Shown here one piece after another: positions 1-8,757 of a stretch of 64,000 nt of DNA (positions within the stretch are counted from its first letter, which is position 1; each line of letters opens with the position of its first letter). The notes beneath the pieces were generated by a model. It did not search any database, was not told the DNA's origin, and was given only the letters and a program-made list of their open reading frames with translations. The DNA comes from Tepidimonas alkaliphilus (GTDB lineage Bacteria > Pseudomonadota > Gammaproteobacteria > Burkholderiales > Burkholderiaceae_C), in contig NZ_VJNB01000007.1 of the NCBI RefSeq assembly GCF_007556595.1, forward strand, positions 62,001 to 126,000, read 5' to 3'. Made by a program: the position numbers and the translations under genes.

Positions 1-698
1 AGCGTGAAGCCACCGGTGTAGCAGTAGGCGTTGAGCACCTCGGCGCAGCCGAAGCGGCGCACCAGTTCGGCGCAGGCGCGGCGGCTGTCGCGCTGGTCGA
101 GGTAGTAGCCGGTCTTGTGGCCGGTGGCCACATCCAGCGTCAGCCGCCAGCCGTGCTCGCGGATCGTCACCTCGGTGGGGCCGCCGCCGCGCAGCCAGCC
201 GGTCACCGGGGGCAGCCCCTCGAGCTGGCGCACGCCGCTGTCGGAGCGCTCGTAAAGACGGGCGCAGCCGGTGAGTTGGATGAGCAAATCCGCCAGCCGA
301 TCTTTGTGCCGCTCCACGCCGCTGGCCCCAAACTGGGCCACCAGGGTGTCGGCATAGCGATCCACGATCAGCCCCGGCAGGCCGTCGGATTCACCGTGAA
401 CCAAGCGCACGCCGTCGCTGTCGATCGCCAGCCGCGCGCGCAGATCCAGCGCCGCGCGCAGCCGCCGCTCGAAGAACGCAGCGTCGATGCGCTCGGCTTC
501 TTCGAAACTCCACGCCCGCACCCGGATGCGCGACGCTGGCGCATACGCCCCCCACGCAAGGAAGCGGCCGTCAACCGCCTCCACCCGCACCGTCTCGCCC
601 AAGTCAGCACGCCCGCTTTCCATCGCGGTGTCGAACACCCACGGGTGGCGGCGCAGCAGCGAGCGTTCTTTGCCCGCCTTCAATCGGATCGTCTTCAT
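1..698 (-). CDS. rlmI: 23S rRNA m5C methyltransferase RlmI-like, 3' part missing
   Basis: The minus-strand frame opens at ATG 698 (MKTIRLKAGKERSLLRRHPW) and stays open to the window edge, so the C-terminal half lies outside. The N-terminal PUA-like part (KAGKERSLLRRHPWVF, then GRFLAWGAYAP) and the following RlmI linker (VHGESDGLPGLIVDRY) are typical of RlmI/RlmK-type class I SAM-dependent methyltransferases, which modify a cytosine of 23S rRNA. The last visible stretch (LDVATGHKTGYYLDQRDSR) is the start of the methyltransferase domain. The exact target base is inferred from family membership only. Confidence 0.85.
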   Translation of the reverse strand, partial: MKTIRLKAGKERSLLRRHPWVFDTAMESGRADLGETVRVEAVDGRFLAWGAYAPASRIRVRAWSFEEAERIDAAFFERRLRAALDLRARLAIDSDGVRLVHGESDGLPGLIVDRYADTLVAQFGASGVERHKDRLADLLIQLTGCARLYERSDSGVRQLEGLPPVTGWLRGGGPTEVTIREHGWRLTLDVATGHKTGYYLDQRDSRRACAELVRRFGCAEVLNAYCYTGGFT

Positions 699-731
699 GG
701 GGGCGGATTGTCCCACCCCGCATGCTGGCTC

Positions 732-1160
732 TCAGGGCCGCAGATACACAAAGCCTTCGCGCGCTTGCAGCTTGGCCACTTCGGCCACGCCCGACGGCAC
801 GACCTTGGCTTCCGGCACGAGCTTGTTGGCATCGATGCGGCGCGCCACCAGCGTGTTGTTGCAGACGCGGAACTCTACGCCGCGGTTGGCCAGCTCGGCG
901 ATCGCGCCGGCAAACGGCTGATCTTGCTGGTTGGTCGCGCCTTCCAGCAAGAAATCGATGCCCAGCCCGTGCGCCACGACCACGATTTTGGCGGAGGGGT
1001 CGGCATTCAGATGGTTGCGGATGTTGCCGATGGCCCGCGTGGCTTGCGGAATGCCTTCGCTCAAGTGGTACACCACTTTGATCGGCTCGGCAGCCTGCGC
1101 GGTCATTGTCAGCGTCAGGGATGCCAGCCACATCATCCAGCAGCGCCATAGTTTGAGCAC
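732..1160 (-). CDS. exported DsrE/DsrF-like sulfur-relay family protein
   Basis: I chose the GTG at 1160 because AAAGGAGA lies eight bases upstream and the resulting 142-residue product starts with a clean signal peptide (VLKLWRCWMMWLASL, cleavage after AQA). An open frame extends further upstream without support. The mature part has the DsrE/F fold pattern: VVYHLSEG, then a strand KIVVVAHGLGIDFLL, then a single cysteine in FRVCNNTL. Proteins of this exported subgroup are mostly uncharacterised; the cytoplasmic relatives carry sulfur as cysteine persulfide. It lies alone between rlmI and xerC, so its partner cannot be told from context. Confidence 0.7.
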   Translation of the reverse strand: MLKLWRCWMMWLASLTLTMTAQAAEPIKVVYHLSEGIPQATRAIGNIRNHLNADPSAKIVVVAHGLGIDFLLEGATNQQDQPFAGAIAELANRGVEFRVCNNTLVARRIDANKLVPEAKVVPSGVAEVAKLQAREGFVYLRP

Positions 1161-1232
1161 GATGCGGTCTCCTTTCGCTCCTTGCACGTCAAACGGACAG
1201 ATCCGCGCTGGCGGATCATGCTTTGACAATTG

Positions 1233-2264
1233 TCAGCTGTTTGGCTGCCCCTGACCAGCGCGGGGTTTCCCGCAAGCGGCTGCTGGCGGCTGCGGGGCTG
1301 GGCTGCTGGCGCGATGCTGCGCGCGCGGGTGAGCCGCCTCATAGACGCGGCTTAAGTGTTGAAAATCCAAGCGCGTGTAAAGCTGCGTGCTGGCGATGCT
1401 GGCGTGCCCGAGCAGCTCTTGCACCCCGCGCAAATCGCCGCTGGATTGCAGCACATGGCTGGCGCAGCTGTGGCGCAGCATGTGCGGGTGGACGTGGATG
1501 GCGAGTCCGGCCTGACGCGCCAGGGCGGCCAGGGCCCGCCGCGCCACTTGGGGGGTCAGCCGCGCGCCGCGCGCGCCGACAAACAGCGCGGGTTGCGACG
1601 CCGCCGCGCCGAGCCAGGCCGCGCGCGCCTGCAGCCAGTCGCGCAGCGCGGCCTGGGCCGCCACCCCCACCGGCACCGAGCGCCATTTGCCGCCTTTGCC
1701 GCACACGTGCACTTCGGCGCTGTCCAAATCGACCCAGCCGCGCGCGCTGGGGCTGGGGTGGATGTCCAGCCCTAGCAGCTCGCCCAAGCGCAAGCCGCTG
1801 CTGTAGAGCAGTTCGGCCATGGCCCGATCGCGCAGGCGCAGCGGCTCATCCTGCGGCTCGCCGCTGGCCGACTGGACGAGCTGCAACGCCTGCTCCACCG
1901 ACAGCGCTTTGGGCAGCGCCCGCGACGCCTTGGGCGCGCGCACGCCAGTGACCGGGTGCGCGTCCATCCAGCCTTGCCTCCCCACCCAACGGTAGAAGCC
2001 GCGCCAGCTCGACAGCATCAAGGCCAGTCCGCGCGGCTGGCGGCCAGCGGCGTGCAGCTGCGCCAGCCAGCGCCGCACGTGCGCCGGATGCACTTGCGCC
2101 AGCGTGAGCCCCTCTGCTGCGGCATGTTGTTGCAACACTTGGAGGTGCGCGGCATACAGCGCCAGCGTGCGTGGGCTTAAGCGCCGCTGCACCGCCAGGT
2201 GCTGCAGGTAACGCGGCACCCAGTCGGCGTCGTCGGCTACCAAGGCGGGCTTGGGGGCGGTCAT
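1233..2264 (-). CDS. xerC: tyrosine recombinase XerC
   Basis: The 343-residue product has an N-terminal SAM-like core-binding domain (WVPRYLQHLAVQRRLSPRTL) and a C-terminal catalytic domain. The catalytic set is visible: Arg in SSGLRLGELLGL, Lys in CGKGGKWRSVPV, His-x-x-Arg in HMLRHSCASHVL, His in LLGHASIAST and the nucleophile Tyr in TQLYTRLDF. XerC acts with XerD at dif to resolve chromosome dimers. Its ATG overlaps the end of the DUF484 gene by four bases, and the order dapF-DUF484-xerC is the conserved proteobacterial arrangement, which argues for the housekeeping enzyme rather than a phage integrase. Confidence 0.93.
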   Translation of the reverse strand: MTAPKPALVADDADWVPRYLQHLAVQRRLSPRTLALYAAHLQVLQQHAAAEGLTLAQVHPAHVRRWLAQLHAAGRQPRGLALMLSSWRGFYRWVGRQGWMDAHPVTGVRAPKASRALPKALSVEQALQLVQSASGEPQDEPLRLRDRAMAELLYSSGLRLGELLGLDIHPSPSARGWVDLDSAEVHVCGKGGKWRSVPVGVAAQAALRDWLQARAAWLGAAASQPALFVGARGARLTPQVARRALAALARQAGLAIHVHPHMLRHSCASHVLQSSGDLRGVQELLGHASIASTQLYTRLDFQHLSRVYEAAHPRAQHRASSPAPQPPAAACGKPRAGQGQPNS

Positions 2265-2980
2265 GCGTTTGGCGTGGCAGGTTCGGGCGACGATGTCCGC
2301 GGGCTGCGAAGCCGCCCCAACGCCGCCGCCGCCAGCTCGCCCAGGCGCTGCAACAAGTCGGTGCCGGCGTTGGCCTCGAAGCGTTGGGGGTCATCGCTGG
2401 CCAGCACCAGCAAGCCGAACGCAGGCTCGTGCGCCGCGGGGCGCAGCGGCACCAGCGCCACCGAAGCGGCGGCGGCCGGATCGCTCAACCACTGCAGCGG
2501 TTGCACGCCCGGGTTGACCCCGACGAATGGGCGCGGCAGCGACTGCACGAAGGCGCGCGTCTCCTCGTCCACCGGCACGGCCCACGGCGCTCCAGGCGCA
2601 GCCTGCACGTCCCACAGCCGCAGCGCCACTTGCGGCACGCTGAACTGGCGCGCCAGCTCGGCGGTCAGGCGCTCAGGCAGGGCGCTGGGGTCTTCCGTGG
2701 CCAGCAGCGCGCACGTCCATTGGTGCAGCCGCTGCAGCAGCGCCATGTTGTCCTGGCCGTGGCGGATCATCTCGGCGGTGCGCAGCTCCAACTGGCGCAG
2801 CCGCTCGCGCAGGATTTCCACCTGGCGCTCCAGCAGGCTGATGGCGCGTCCGGTCAGCGGGCTGGTGAGCTGAACCGCAGCCAGCAGGTCGGCGTGGCGC
2901 TCGAAAAAATCAGGCCGATGCAGCAAATACTGCGCAATGTCATCTTCGGTCAGCGGTTGCAAGCCTTCAGCGGTGCTCAA
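2261..2980 (-). CDS. DUF484 family protein
   Basis: The 239-residue reading starts at TTG 2980, which follows AGGAG by eight bases; an upstream ATG at 3025 adds 15 residues without a good ribosome site. The product begins with the DUF484 signature (LTEDDIAQYLLHRPDFFERHADLLAAVQL), then a helical coiled segment (ISLLERQVEILRERLRQLELR) and a GAF-like C-terminal half. The family is almost always found next to xerC; its role is unknown. It overlaps xerC by four bases, so the two are probably translated together with dapF upstream. Confidence 0.82.
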   Translation of the reverse strand: MSTAEGLQPLTEDDIAQYLLHRPDFFERHADLLAAVQLTSPLTGRAISLLERQVEILRERLRQLELRTAEMIRHGQDNMALLQRLHQWTCALLATEDPSALPERLTAELARQFSVPQVALRLWDVQAAPGAPWAVPVDEETRAFVQSLPRPFVGVNPGVQPLQWLSDPAAAASVALVPLRPAAHEPAFGLLVLASDDPQRFEANAGTDLLQRLGELAAAALGRLRSPRTSSPEPATPNA

Positions 2981-3034
2981 GGGGGCGACTCCTGCAGGGC
3001 AAAGGCAACTGCGATTGTGACGCAACCGAAGGGC

Positions 3035-3931
3035 TCAACGGGAGTCGGCCCAAGGGTCTTGCGGCACCTCGACCTCGCCGGTGAACACCGGCTCGGCCGG
3101 GCCGGTCATGCGCACGGGCGCGTCCAGGCCGTCGCGCCCGCGTGGCCACTCGATCGTCAGCCGCCCGCCGCGCAGCTCGACGTCCACCGCCTCATCGAAC
3201 CAGCCCAGGCGGATGCCGGCCACCACAGCGGCACAGGCGCCGGTGCCGCAGGCCAGCGTCTCGCCGGCGCCGCGCTCGTGCACGCGCAGGCGCGCGTGGC
3301 CGCGGTCCACCACCTGCAGGAAGCCGGCGTTGACGCGGCGCGGAAAGCGCGCATGGCGCTCGATGAGCGGCCCCCAGGCGGCCACCGGCGCGGCCTCCAC
3401 GTCGTCCACGCGCAGCACGGCGTGCGGGTTGCCCATTGACAGCACCGCCACGCGCGGCGCCTCGGCCACGCCGGGCAGCGGCAGCGGCCAGCGCTGCCAG
3501 TCGCCCAGCGGCTCGGGCTGCAGCCCCGCCGGGTCGAACGGCACCGCGGCGGGCTCGAACACCGGCGCGCCCATGTCGACAGTGACGCGCCCGTCGTCGC
3601 GCAACTCCAGCGTCAGCACGCCGGCGCGCGTGGCCACGCGCACGCGGCGCTTGTGCGTCAGGCCCGCGTCGTGCACGTAGCGCACGAAGCAGCGCGCGCC
3701 GTTGCCGCAGTTTTCCACCTCGCCGCCGTCGGCGTTGTGGATGACGTATTCGAAGTCCACGTCCGGCGTTGGAGCCGGGCGCACCGTCAGGATCTGGTCG
3801 GCACCGACGCCGAAGTGGCGGTCGGCCAGCCACTGGTACTGCGCGGGGGTCAGGCCATAGCGCTGGCGGGTTTCGTCCAGCACGACGAAGTCGTTGCCCG
3901 CGCCGTGCATTTTGGTAAAGCGCAGCCGCAT
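3035..3931 (-). CDS. dapF: diaminopimelate epimerase
   Basis: This 298-residue enzyme interconverts LL- and meso-diaminopimelate for lysine and peptidoglycan synthesis. The two catalytic cysteines are in the expected motifs [17 protein letters not shown] and [13 protein letters not shown], and the start [17 protein letters not shown] is canonical. Its ATG shares one base with the stop of the upstream OmpA-family gene (TGATG), so it is probably translationally coupled to it. The gene sits in the usual dapF-DUF484-xerC order. Confidence 0.96.
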   Translation of the reverse strand: MRLRFTKMHGAGNDFVVLDETRQRYGLTPAQYQWLADRHFGVGADQILTVRPAPTPDVDFEYVIHNADGGEVENCGNGARCFVRYVHDAGLTHKRRVRVATRAGVLTLELRDDGRVTVDMGAPVFEPAAVPFDPAGLQPEPLGDWQRWPLPLPGVAEAPRVAVLSMGNPHAVLRVDDVEAAPVAAWGPLIERHARFPRRVNAGFLQVVDRGHARLRVHERGAGETLACGTGACAAVVAGIRLGWFDEAVDVELRGGRLTIEWPRGRDGLDAPVRMTGPAEPVFTGEVEVPQDPWADSR

Positions 3932-4599
3932 CAGCTCGCCTGCTCGGCCACGAAGATTTCCACGCGGCGGTTCTTCGCGCGCCCCTCCGGCGTGGCGTTG
4001 CTGGCGATCGGTTCGCGCGAGCCGCGCCCGTCGATGGCGATGCGCTCGATGCCGACGCCGCGGCTGACCAGATAGTCGCGCACGGCGGCGGCGCGGTTGA
4101 CCGACAGCGGGTTGTTGACCGCGTCGCTGCCGGTGCTGTCGGTGTGGCCGATGATGGTCACGCGCGCGGCCGGGTTGCGCTTGAGCCCGTCGGCGAAGGT
4201 GTCCAGCACGCTGCGGAAGTTCGGCTTGATGTCGGCGCGGCCGACGTCGAACGAGATGTCGCTCGGGATCTCGAGCTTGAGGCGGTTGTCGGCGGTCTGC
4301 GTCACCGCCACGCCGGTGCCGGCAGTGGCCTGCTCCATCTCGCGTTTTTGCTGTTCCATGCGGCTGGACCAGATGTAGCCGCCGGCGGCGCCAGCGGCCG
4401 CGCCAATCGCCGCCCCGCGCACCGCGCCCTTGCCGCCATCCGTCACGGCCCCCAGCACCGCGCCCGCGGCAGCGCCAATCATCGCGCCTTTGGCGGTGCC
4501 GGATTTTTGCTCCTCGCTCATGTGGGCGCAGCCGCCCAAGGCCAAGGCGGCAGCGCCAGCCAACAGCCACGCACAGTGCCAAGGGTGCCGACGGTGCAT
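3931..4599 (-). CDS. OmpA-family lipoprotein with glycine-zipper segment
   Basis: The start at ATG 4599 is preceded by AAGGAG seven bases away; an earlier in-frame start at 4644 is less likely. The product (222 residues) has a lipoprotein signal ending in LALGGC, a glycine/alanine-zipper stretch ([15 protein letters not shown], then [14 protein letters not shown]) and a C-terminal OmpA-like peptidoglycan-binding domain ([32 protein letters not shown]). This layout matches the YiaD/Pal-like outer-membrane lipoproteins that tie the envelope to the wall. It overlaps dapF by one base. Confidence 0.88.
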   Translation of the reverse strand: MHRRHPWHCAWLLAGAAALALGGCAHMSEEQKSGTAKGAMIGAAAGAVLGAVTDGGKGAVRGAAIGAAAGAAGGYIWSSRMEQQKREMEQATAGTGVAVTQTADNRLKLEIPSDISFDVGRADIKPNFRSVLDTFADGLKRNPAARVTIIGHTDSTGSDAVNNPLSVNRAAAVRDYLVSRGVGIERIAIDGRGSREPIASNATPEGRAKNRRVEIFVAEQAS

Positions 4600-4722
4600 G
4601 CGAACGCTCCTTGAAGGCGAAGTGGGACGCTTGCGATTGTGCATTCTGCCGCACCCGTTGGCTTATGCCCAGGCCCGGCGGCCGGGCCGCAACAAACGGT
4701 CACTTCTGTCACAATCCCGTGC

Positions 4723-5634
4723 ATGGGTGGTTTTGCGGCAACCGGTTTCGCGGGGCCAGCGCACGGCTGGCGCTATGACATTGCGGTGCCGTTGGGGCCG
4801 CGCGTGCAGCGCTTGACCGCGCCAAACCCTGGCCGCATGACCGGCCCGGGCACCAACACCTACCTGATCGGCCAACCCGAGACGGGTTATATCGTGGTCG
4901 ATCCGGGGCCCGACGATGCGGCGCACTTGGGCCGGCTGATGCGGTTGACGGGCGGCGACGTGCGCGCTATTGTGTGCACGCACTCGCACCCGGATCATGC
5001 CCCGGGGGCTTACCCCCTCCAAGCCCAGCTGAAGGCCGCCGGCGGCCCTCCCGCACCGGTGCTGGGGCTGGCCAGCGCGCCCACCGCGCGACCGCACAGC
5101 CGCTGGACGCCCGAGCGGCCTTTGGCCGACGGCGAGCGCCTGACACTGACAGACCGCGACGGCGTGGTGCAGGTCACGCTGCGCGTCGTGCACACCCCGG
5201 GCCACGCGGCCAACCACCTTTGCCTGTTGCTCGAGGAAGACGGCTGGCTGTTCAGCGGCGACCACATCCTCAGCGGCAGCACCACCGTCATCGACCCGCC
5301 GGACGGGGATATGGATGCCTACCTGCGCTCGCTGCAGCGTCTTCAGGCGTTGTGTGGCGACGCGGGCGTGCGCCGCATCGCGCCGGCCCACGGCGACGTC
5401 TTGGATGACGCGCAGGGCGCCATCGAGCGGCTGATCGCGCACCGACTGCGGCGCGAGGCTCAAGTTGCCGCCGCCCTGTCGGCGAGTCCCGAGGGCGATT
5501 TGGAGACCTTGGTGCGCCACGCTTATGCGGATGTTGCGCCCGCCCTTTGGCCCGTGGCCGCGCGCTCGCTGCTGGCGCACGTCAAGCGGCTTGATCCGGC
5601 GCGTTATGAGGCGTTGATGCGCCGCGCGGGCTAA
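4723..5634 (+). CDS. MBL-fold hydrolase, LACTB2-like
   Basis: The 303-residue product starts at ATG 4723 (MGGFAATGF); the frame is open further upstream but overlaps the promoter side of the lipoprotein gene. It has the metallo-beta-lactamase metal motif THSHPDHAPGA, further ligands in HTPGHAANH and SGDHILSG, and a C-terminal helical, winged-helix-like extension (EGDLETLVRHAYADV) as in LACTB2-type proteins. Human LACTB2 is an RNase; the bacterial substrate is unknown. It lies next to the RNase P RNA gene but on the opposite strand. Confidence 0.8.
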   Translation: MGGFAATGFAGPAHGWRYDIAVPLGPRVQRLTAPNPGRMTGPGTNTYLIGQPETGYIVVDPGPDDAAHLGRLMRLTGGDVRAIVCTHSHPDHAPGAYPLQAQLKAAGGPPAPVLGLASAPTARPHSRWTPERPLADGERLTLTDRDGVVQVTLRVVHTPGHAANHLCLLLEEDGWLFSGDHILSGSTTVIDPPDGDMDAYLRSLQRLQALCGDAGVRRIAPAHGDVLDDAQGAIERLIAHRLRREAQVAAALSASPEGDLETLVRHAYADVAPALWPVAARSLLAHVKRLDPARYEALMRRAG

Positions 5635-5708
5635 CAGGCGAGGTCCAGAAGGCTGCGGGGCCGCGACCGGGCATCCCGTTTCCGACTCGACCCCAGCACG
5701 AAGAAAAA

Positions 5709-6050
5709 GGTGAAGTCCGCCGGTACGCCGGATTCTGTGCGCGCCGCCGACAGGCTGCGCGTGACCGTCATTCCTCTGGGCCGCCGGTCACCCGGACGGC
5801 TCAATGCCACCGACCCGCCAGCACGGCCCGCGGGCCACGGGCAGGGGTTGCCCCCAGGCTGGCCTACTTGGTGTTGCTGCGCGTAGAGATTGCCGCGTTT
5901 CACCCCGGTCTGAACCGGCTCGTCTCTGTGGCTCTGATCCGCACCTCGCGGTGGAGAGGCGTTACCTCCTACGCTGCCCTGTGCAGTCCGGACGTTCCTC
6001 CAGCGCGCCCTTGCGGGCCTTGCGCCGGCGACGGTCGGGCGGGCTTCACC
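5709..6050 (-). ncRNA. rnpB: RNase P RNA, class A
   Basis: On the minus strand the conserved core of bacterial RNase P RNA is obvious: GAGGAACGTCCGGAC, then ACAGGGCAGCG and GGTAACGCC near the 5' end, GGGGTGAAACGCGGCAA and CAAGTAGGCC in the middle, and CACAGAATCCGGCG near the 3' end. The ends were set by helix P1: GGTGAAGCCCGCC at 6050-6038 pairs with GGCGGACTTCACC at 5721-5709 with one mismatch. A T-rich stretch (TTTTTCTT) follows immediately and is the likely termination point. The RNA processes 5' ends of tRNA precursors. Confidence 0.94.
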
Positions 6051-6169
6051 GGGGGCGATTATCGCGCAGCCTCGCGTCGGACGTGGGCGCGCGCCCTCGC
6101 GGGCCCGGCGCCGGGCTATCATGCTGGCTTGCCCTTTCTGCCCGATCGCTACGGGCCCCGAGCACGACC

Positions 6170-8032
6170 ATGATCCGCCTCAGCGAACTGAAGCTGCCCC
6201 TGGAGGCGCTGCCGCTGCCGGCGCGGCGCGCCGCCGACGCCGGCCCCGAAACCGAGGCCGACCGCGCCCCGCCGCCGCATCCGCAGGACGCGCTGCGCGC
6301 GCTGGCCGCGCAGGTGCTGGGGCTGTCCCCGGCGGCGATCGCGCGGCTGCAGGTGCACAAGCGCGCCTTCGATGCGCGCGGCGCCCAGGTACGCGCGGTC
6401 TATATCGTGGACATCGCGCTGGCCGACCCCGGCGCCGAGGCGGCGCTGCTGCAGCGTCTGGCCGGCCATCCGCACGTGCAGCCGACGCCGGACATGACCT
6501 GGCGGCCGCCGGCGCTGGCCCCGGCCGGCTGGATGCCGCCCGGTGGCGCGCGGCCGGTGGTGGTCGGCTTCGGGCCCTGCGGCATCTTTGCCGCGCTGAC
6601 GCTGGCCGAAATGGGCCTGCGCCCGATTGTGCTGGAGCGCGGCCGCCCGGTGCGCCGCCGCACGCAGGACACTTGGGGCCTGTGGCGCCGCCGCGTGCTC
6701 AACCCCGAGTCCAACGTCCAGTTCGGCGAAGGCGGCGCCGGGCTGTTCTCCGACGGCAAGCTCTACAGCCAGGTCAAGGATCCGCGCCACCTGGGCCGGC
6801 GCGTGCTGCAGGCGTTCGTCGACTGCGGCGCACCGCCCGAGATCCTCTACGAGGCGCACCCGCACATCGGCACCTTCAAGCTCGTCAAGGTGGTGCAGGG
6901 CCTGCGCGCGCGCATCGAGGCGCTCGGTGGCGAGGTCCGCTTCGAGCAGCGCGTCGAGGGCTTCGAGGTCGAGGAGGGCGAGCACGGTGCGCGGCGGCTG
7001 CGCGCGCTGCGCGTGCGTGATCTCGTCAGCGGCGCGCTGCACGAAGTGCCGGCCACGCACGTCGTGCTGGCGCTGGGCCACAGCGCGCGCGACACCTTCG
7101 AGGCGCTGCACGCCGCCGGCGTGGCGCTGGAGGCCAAGCCGTTCTCGGTGGGCGTGCGCATCGAGCACCCGCAGAGCCTGATCGACCGCGCGCGCTGGGG
7201 CCGCCACGCCGGCCACCCGCTGCTGGGCGCGGCGGCCTACAAGCTGGTGCACCACGCCGCCAACGGCCGCGGCGTCTACAGCTTCTGCATGTGCCCGGGC
7301 GGCACGGTGGTGGCCGCCACCAGCGAGCCCGGGCGCGTCGTCACCAACGGCATGAGCCAGTATTCGCGCGCCGAGCGCAACGCCAACGCCGGCCTGGTGG
7401 TCGGCGTGGCGCCCTCCGATTACGCGGTGGCCGACGCCGCGGCCTGGCGCGCCGCCTTCGGCGCAGAGGCCGGCGAGCGCTACGCGCGCGAGGCGGCGCG
7501 GCTGGCGCGCGAGGGGCGCGTGCATCCGCTGGCGGGCGTGGTGCTGCAGCGCACGCTGGAGTCCGCCGCCTTCGAGGCCGGCGGGCGCGATTACGACGCC
7601 CCGGCGCAGCGCGTCGCCGACTTCCTGGCCGGCCGGGCCGGCAGCGCGCTCGGCGACGTCGTGCCGTCGTACAAGCCCGGCGTCAAACCGGTCGACCTCG
7701 CCGCGGTGCTGCCGCCGTGGGCGGTGCGGGCGATGCGCGAGGCCATCCCGCAGCTGGCACGCCAGCTGCGCGGCTTCGACCTGCCGGATGCGGTGCTGAC
7801 CGGGGTGGAGACGCGCACCTCCTCGCCGCTGCGCATCCCGCGCGGGCCGGACTGCCAGCACCCGCAACTGGCCGGCCTTTACCCCGCCGGCGAAGGCGCC
7901 GGCTACGCCGGCGGCATCCTGTCGGCGGCCATCGACGGCACGCGCGTGGCCGAGGCGCTGGGCTGCCACCTGCTCGGCGCCGAGCCGCCGCCGCCCGACC
8001 GCGCCGCGCGCCTGGCGCTGGCTTACGGCTGA
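6170..8032 (+). CDS. FAD-dependent oxidoreductase (COG2509-type dehydrogenase)
   Basis: The 620-residue product starts MIRLSELKLPLEALP and has an N-terminal alpha/beta domain, then a dinucleotide-binding segment (PVVVGFGPCGIFAALTLAEMG), the family motif FGEGGAGLFSDGKLYSQ, and conserved HVVLALGHSARDTF and YPAGEGAGYAGGILSAA. These define the uncharacterised FAD-dependent dehydrogenase family (COG2509). Its substrate is unknown. The last 45 bp, including the TGA stop, recur exactly at 8758-8802 downstream of a TA cassette. Confidence 0.85.
   Translation: MIRLSELKLPLEALPLPARRAADAGPETEADRAPPPHPQDALRALAAQVLGLSPAAIARLQVHKRAFDARGAQVRAVYIVDIALADPGAEAALLQRLAGHPHVQPTPDMTWRPPALAPAGWMPPGGARPVVVGFGPCGIFAALTLAEMGLRPIVLERGRPVRRRTQDTWGLWRRRVLNPESNVQFGEGGAGLFSDGKLYSQVKDPRHLGRRVLQAFVDCGAPPEILYEAHPHIGTFKLVKVVQGLRARIEALGGEVRFEQRVEGFEVEEGEHGARRLRALRVRDLVSGALHEVPATHVVLALGHSARDTFEALHAAGVALEAKPFSVGVRIEHPQSLIDRARWGRHAGHPLLGAAAYKLVHHAANGRGVYSFCMCPGGTVVAATSEPGRVVTNGMSQYSRAERNANAGLVVGVAPSDYAVADAAAWRAAFGAEAGERYAREAARLAREGRVHPLAGVVLQRTLESAAFEAGGRDYDAPAQRVADFLAGRAGSALGDVVPSYKPGVKPVDLAAVLPPWAVRAMREAIPQLARQLRGFDLPDAVLTGVETRTSSPLRIPRGPDCQHPQLAGLYPAGEGAGYAGGILSAAIDGTRVAEALGCHLLGAEPPPPDRAARLALAYG
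7988..8032 (+). repeat. 45-bp direct repeat, copy 1 (inside 3' end of the FAD gene)
   Basis: These 45 bases are identical to 8758-8802. The copy encodes the last residues (PDRAARLALAYG) and stop of the FAD-dependent oxidoreductase. The bases flanking the match differ on both sides (7987/8757 and 8033/8803). The antitoxin gene on the opposite strand also ends inside this copy, taking its stop codon from it. Confidence 0.97.
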
Positions 8033-8295
8033 GGGTCGCTGCCTGCGGTGGGTGCGGGCAACCGGTCGGTGTCCAACGCAGGCTCGGCGTCCGGCACCGC
8101 CTGCAGGTAGCGCTCGAACGCCGTGCGCGTGGCGCCGGATGCCTCCCGGCGCAGGTAGTCCACGGTCAGCACGCTGGCCAGCTTTTCGGCGGCGGCGCTG
8201 GCGATGAACTGGTTGACGGAAATGCCGTCGCGGGCGGCCAGTTCGCGGATGCGCTGATGCAGCGAGGTCGGAAGGCGCACGGTCAAGGCGGTCAT
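8023..8295 (-). CDS. antitoxin, ribbon-helix-helix (Arc/HicB-like)
   Basis: The 90-residue product starts at ATG 8295, which overlaps the toxin stop (ATGA). The N-terminal MTALTVRLPTSLHQRIRELA followed by DGISVNQFIASAAAEKLA is a ribbon-helix-helix DNA-binding motif; the Asp/Glu/Pro-rich tail would be the toxin-binding part. Its last codons and TAA stop lie within repeat copy 1, that is, in antisense sequence of the neighbouring FAD gene. Toxin precedes antitoxin, the reverse of the usual order in VapBC modules. Confidence 0.82.
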   Translation of the reverse strand: MTALTVRLPTSLHQRIRELAARDGISVNQFIASAAAEKLASVLTVDYLRREASGATRTAFERYLQAVPDAEPALDTDRLPAPTAGSDPQP

Positions 8296-8717
8296 GGTTC
8301 GGCTCCCAGCCCTTCGGTCCAGAACCACGCGGGCGTGACGGCCTGCGCGCCCAGCGTCTCAGCGCCGCGGAAATCCGCGACGTTGTGGGTGATGAGGTAG
8401 CGGCTGCCGGAGGCCGCCGCGCACTCGAGCACCATGTCGTCGTCGGGATCGCGCAGGAAAGGGTGCCAGAGGTAGTGCACGTCCTGCAGGTGGGCGATCG
8501 ACGCCAGATAACGCAGGTAATCCAGCACATCCTCCACGCCGAGGCCCGACGGCCGGTGCTCGGGCCGCGTCAGCACCGCCTGCCATTCGGTGTACAGCGC
8601 CACCGACAGCGCGATCTGAAACCTTGGGTGCGGCAGCGCGGCCACGATCCGGTGGCTGGCTCCACGGCGGGAGCGGGCGGCGGCCACCAGCACCGAGGTG
8701 TCGAGCACGACGCGCAT
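8292..8717 (-). CDS. PIN-domain toxin (COG1569-type)
   Basis: The 141-residue product begins MRVVLDTSVLVAAARSRRGAS, with the first PIN acidic residue in LDTSVLV, and has further acidic residues in DPDDDMVLECA and ITHNVADF. This is the pattern of the COG1569 'putative toxin component, PIN family' group, predicted metal-dependent ribonucleases. It is the first gene of a two-gene operon with the RHH antitoxin and starts nine bases after its predicted -10 box. The whole unit lies between two copies of a 45-bp repeat. Confidence 0.82.
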   Translation of the reverse strand: MRVVLDTSVLVAAARSRRGASHRIVAALPHPRFQIALSVALYTEWQAVLTRPEHRPSGLGVEDVLDYLRYLASIAHLQDVHYLWHPFLRDPDDDMVLECAAASGSRYLITHNVADFRGAETLGAQAVTPAWFWTEGLGAEP

Positions 8718-8726
8718 GGTGGTGCC

Positions 8727-8755
8727 AGTGTAACCATTCCGGCGGGCCTCGCCAA
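8727..8755 (-). promoter_or_regulatory. predicted sigma70 promoter of the PIN/RHH pair
   Basis: On the minus strand TTGGCG (8755-8750) is separated by exactly 17 bases from TACACT (8732-8727), close to the sigma70 consensus. The toxin ATG at 8717 begins only nine bases after the -10 box, so the transcript would be leaderless or nearly so. The promoter ends three bases short of repeat copy 2, so the cassette carries its own complete promoter. Confidence 0.55.
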
Positions 8756-8757
8756 CC

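Noticed and set aside
1233-2264. Tyrosine recombinase as a phage or island integrase
   Set aside because: The dapF-DUF484-xerC order is the conserved housekeeping context and no att site or phage gene is near.
5804-6169. N-terminal extension of the FAD oxidoreductase upstream of ATG 6170
   Set aside because: The extra frame crosses the RNase P RNA gene and has no family similarity.
6149-8530. A long minus-strand open frame antisense to the FAD oxidoreductase
   Set aside because: No recognisable domain, composition of a shadow frame, and it runs through the TA genes in another frame.
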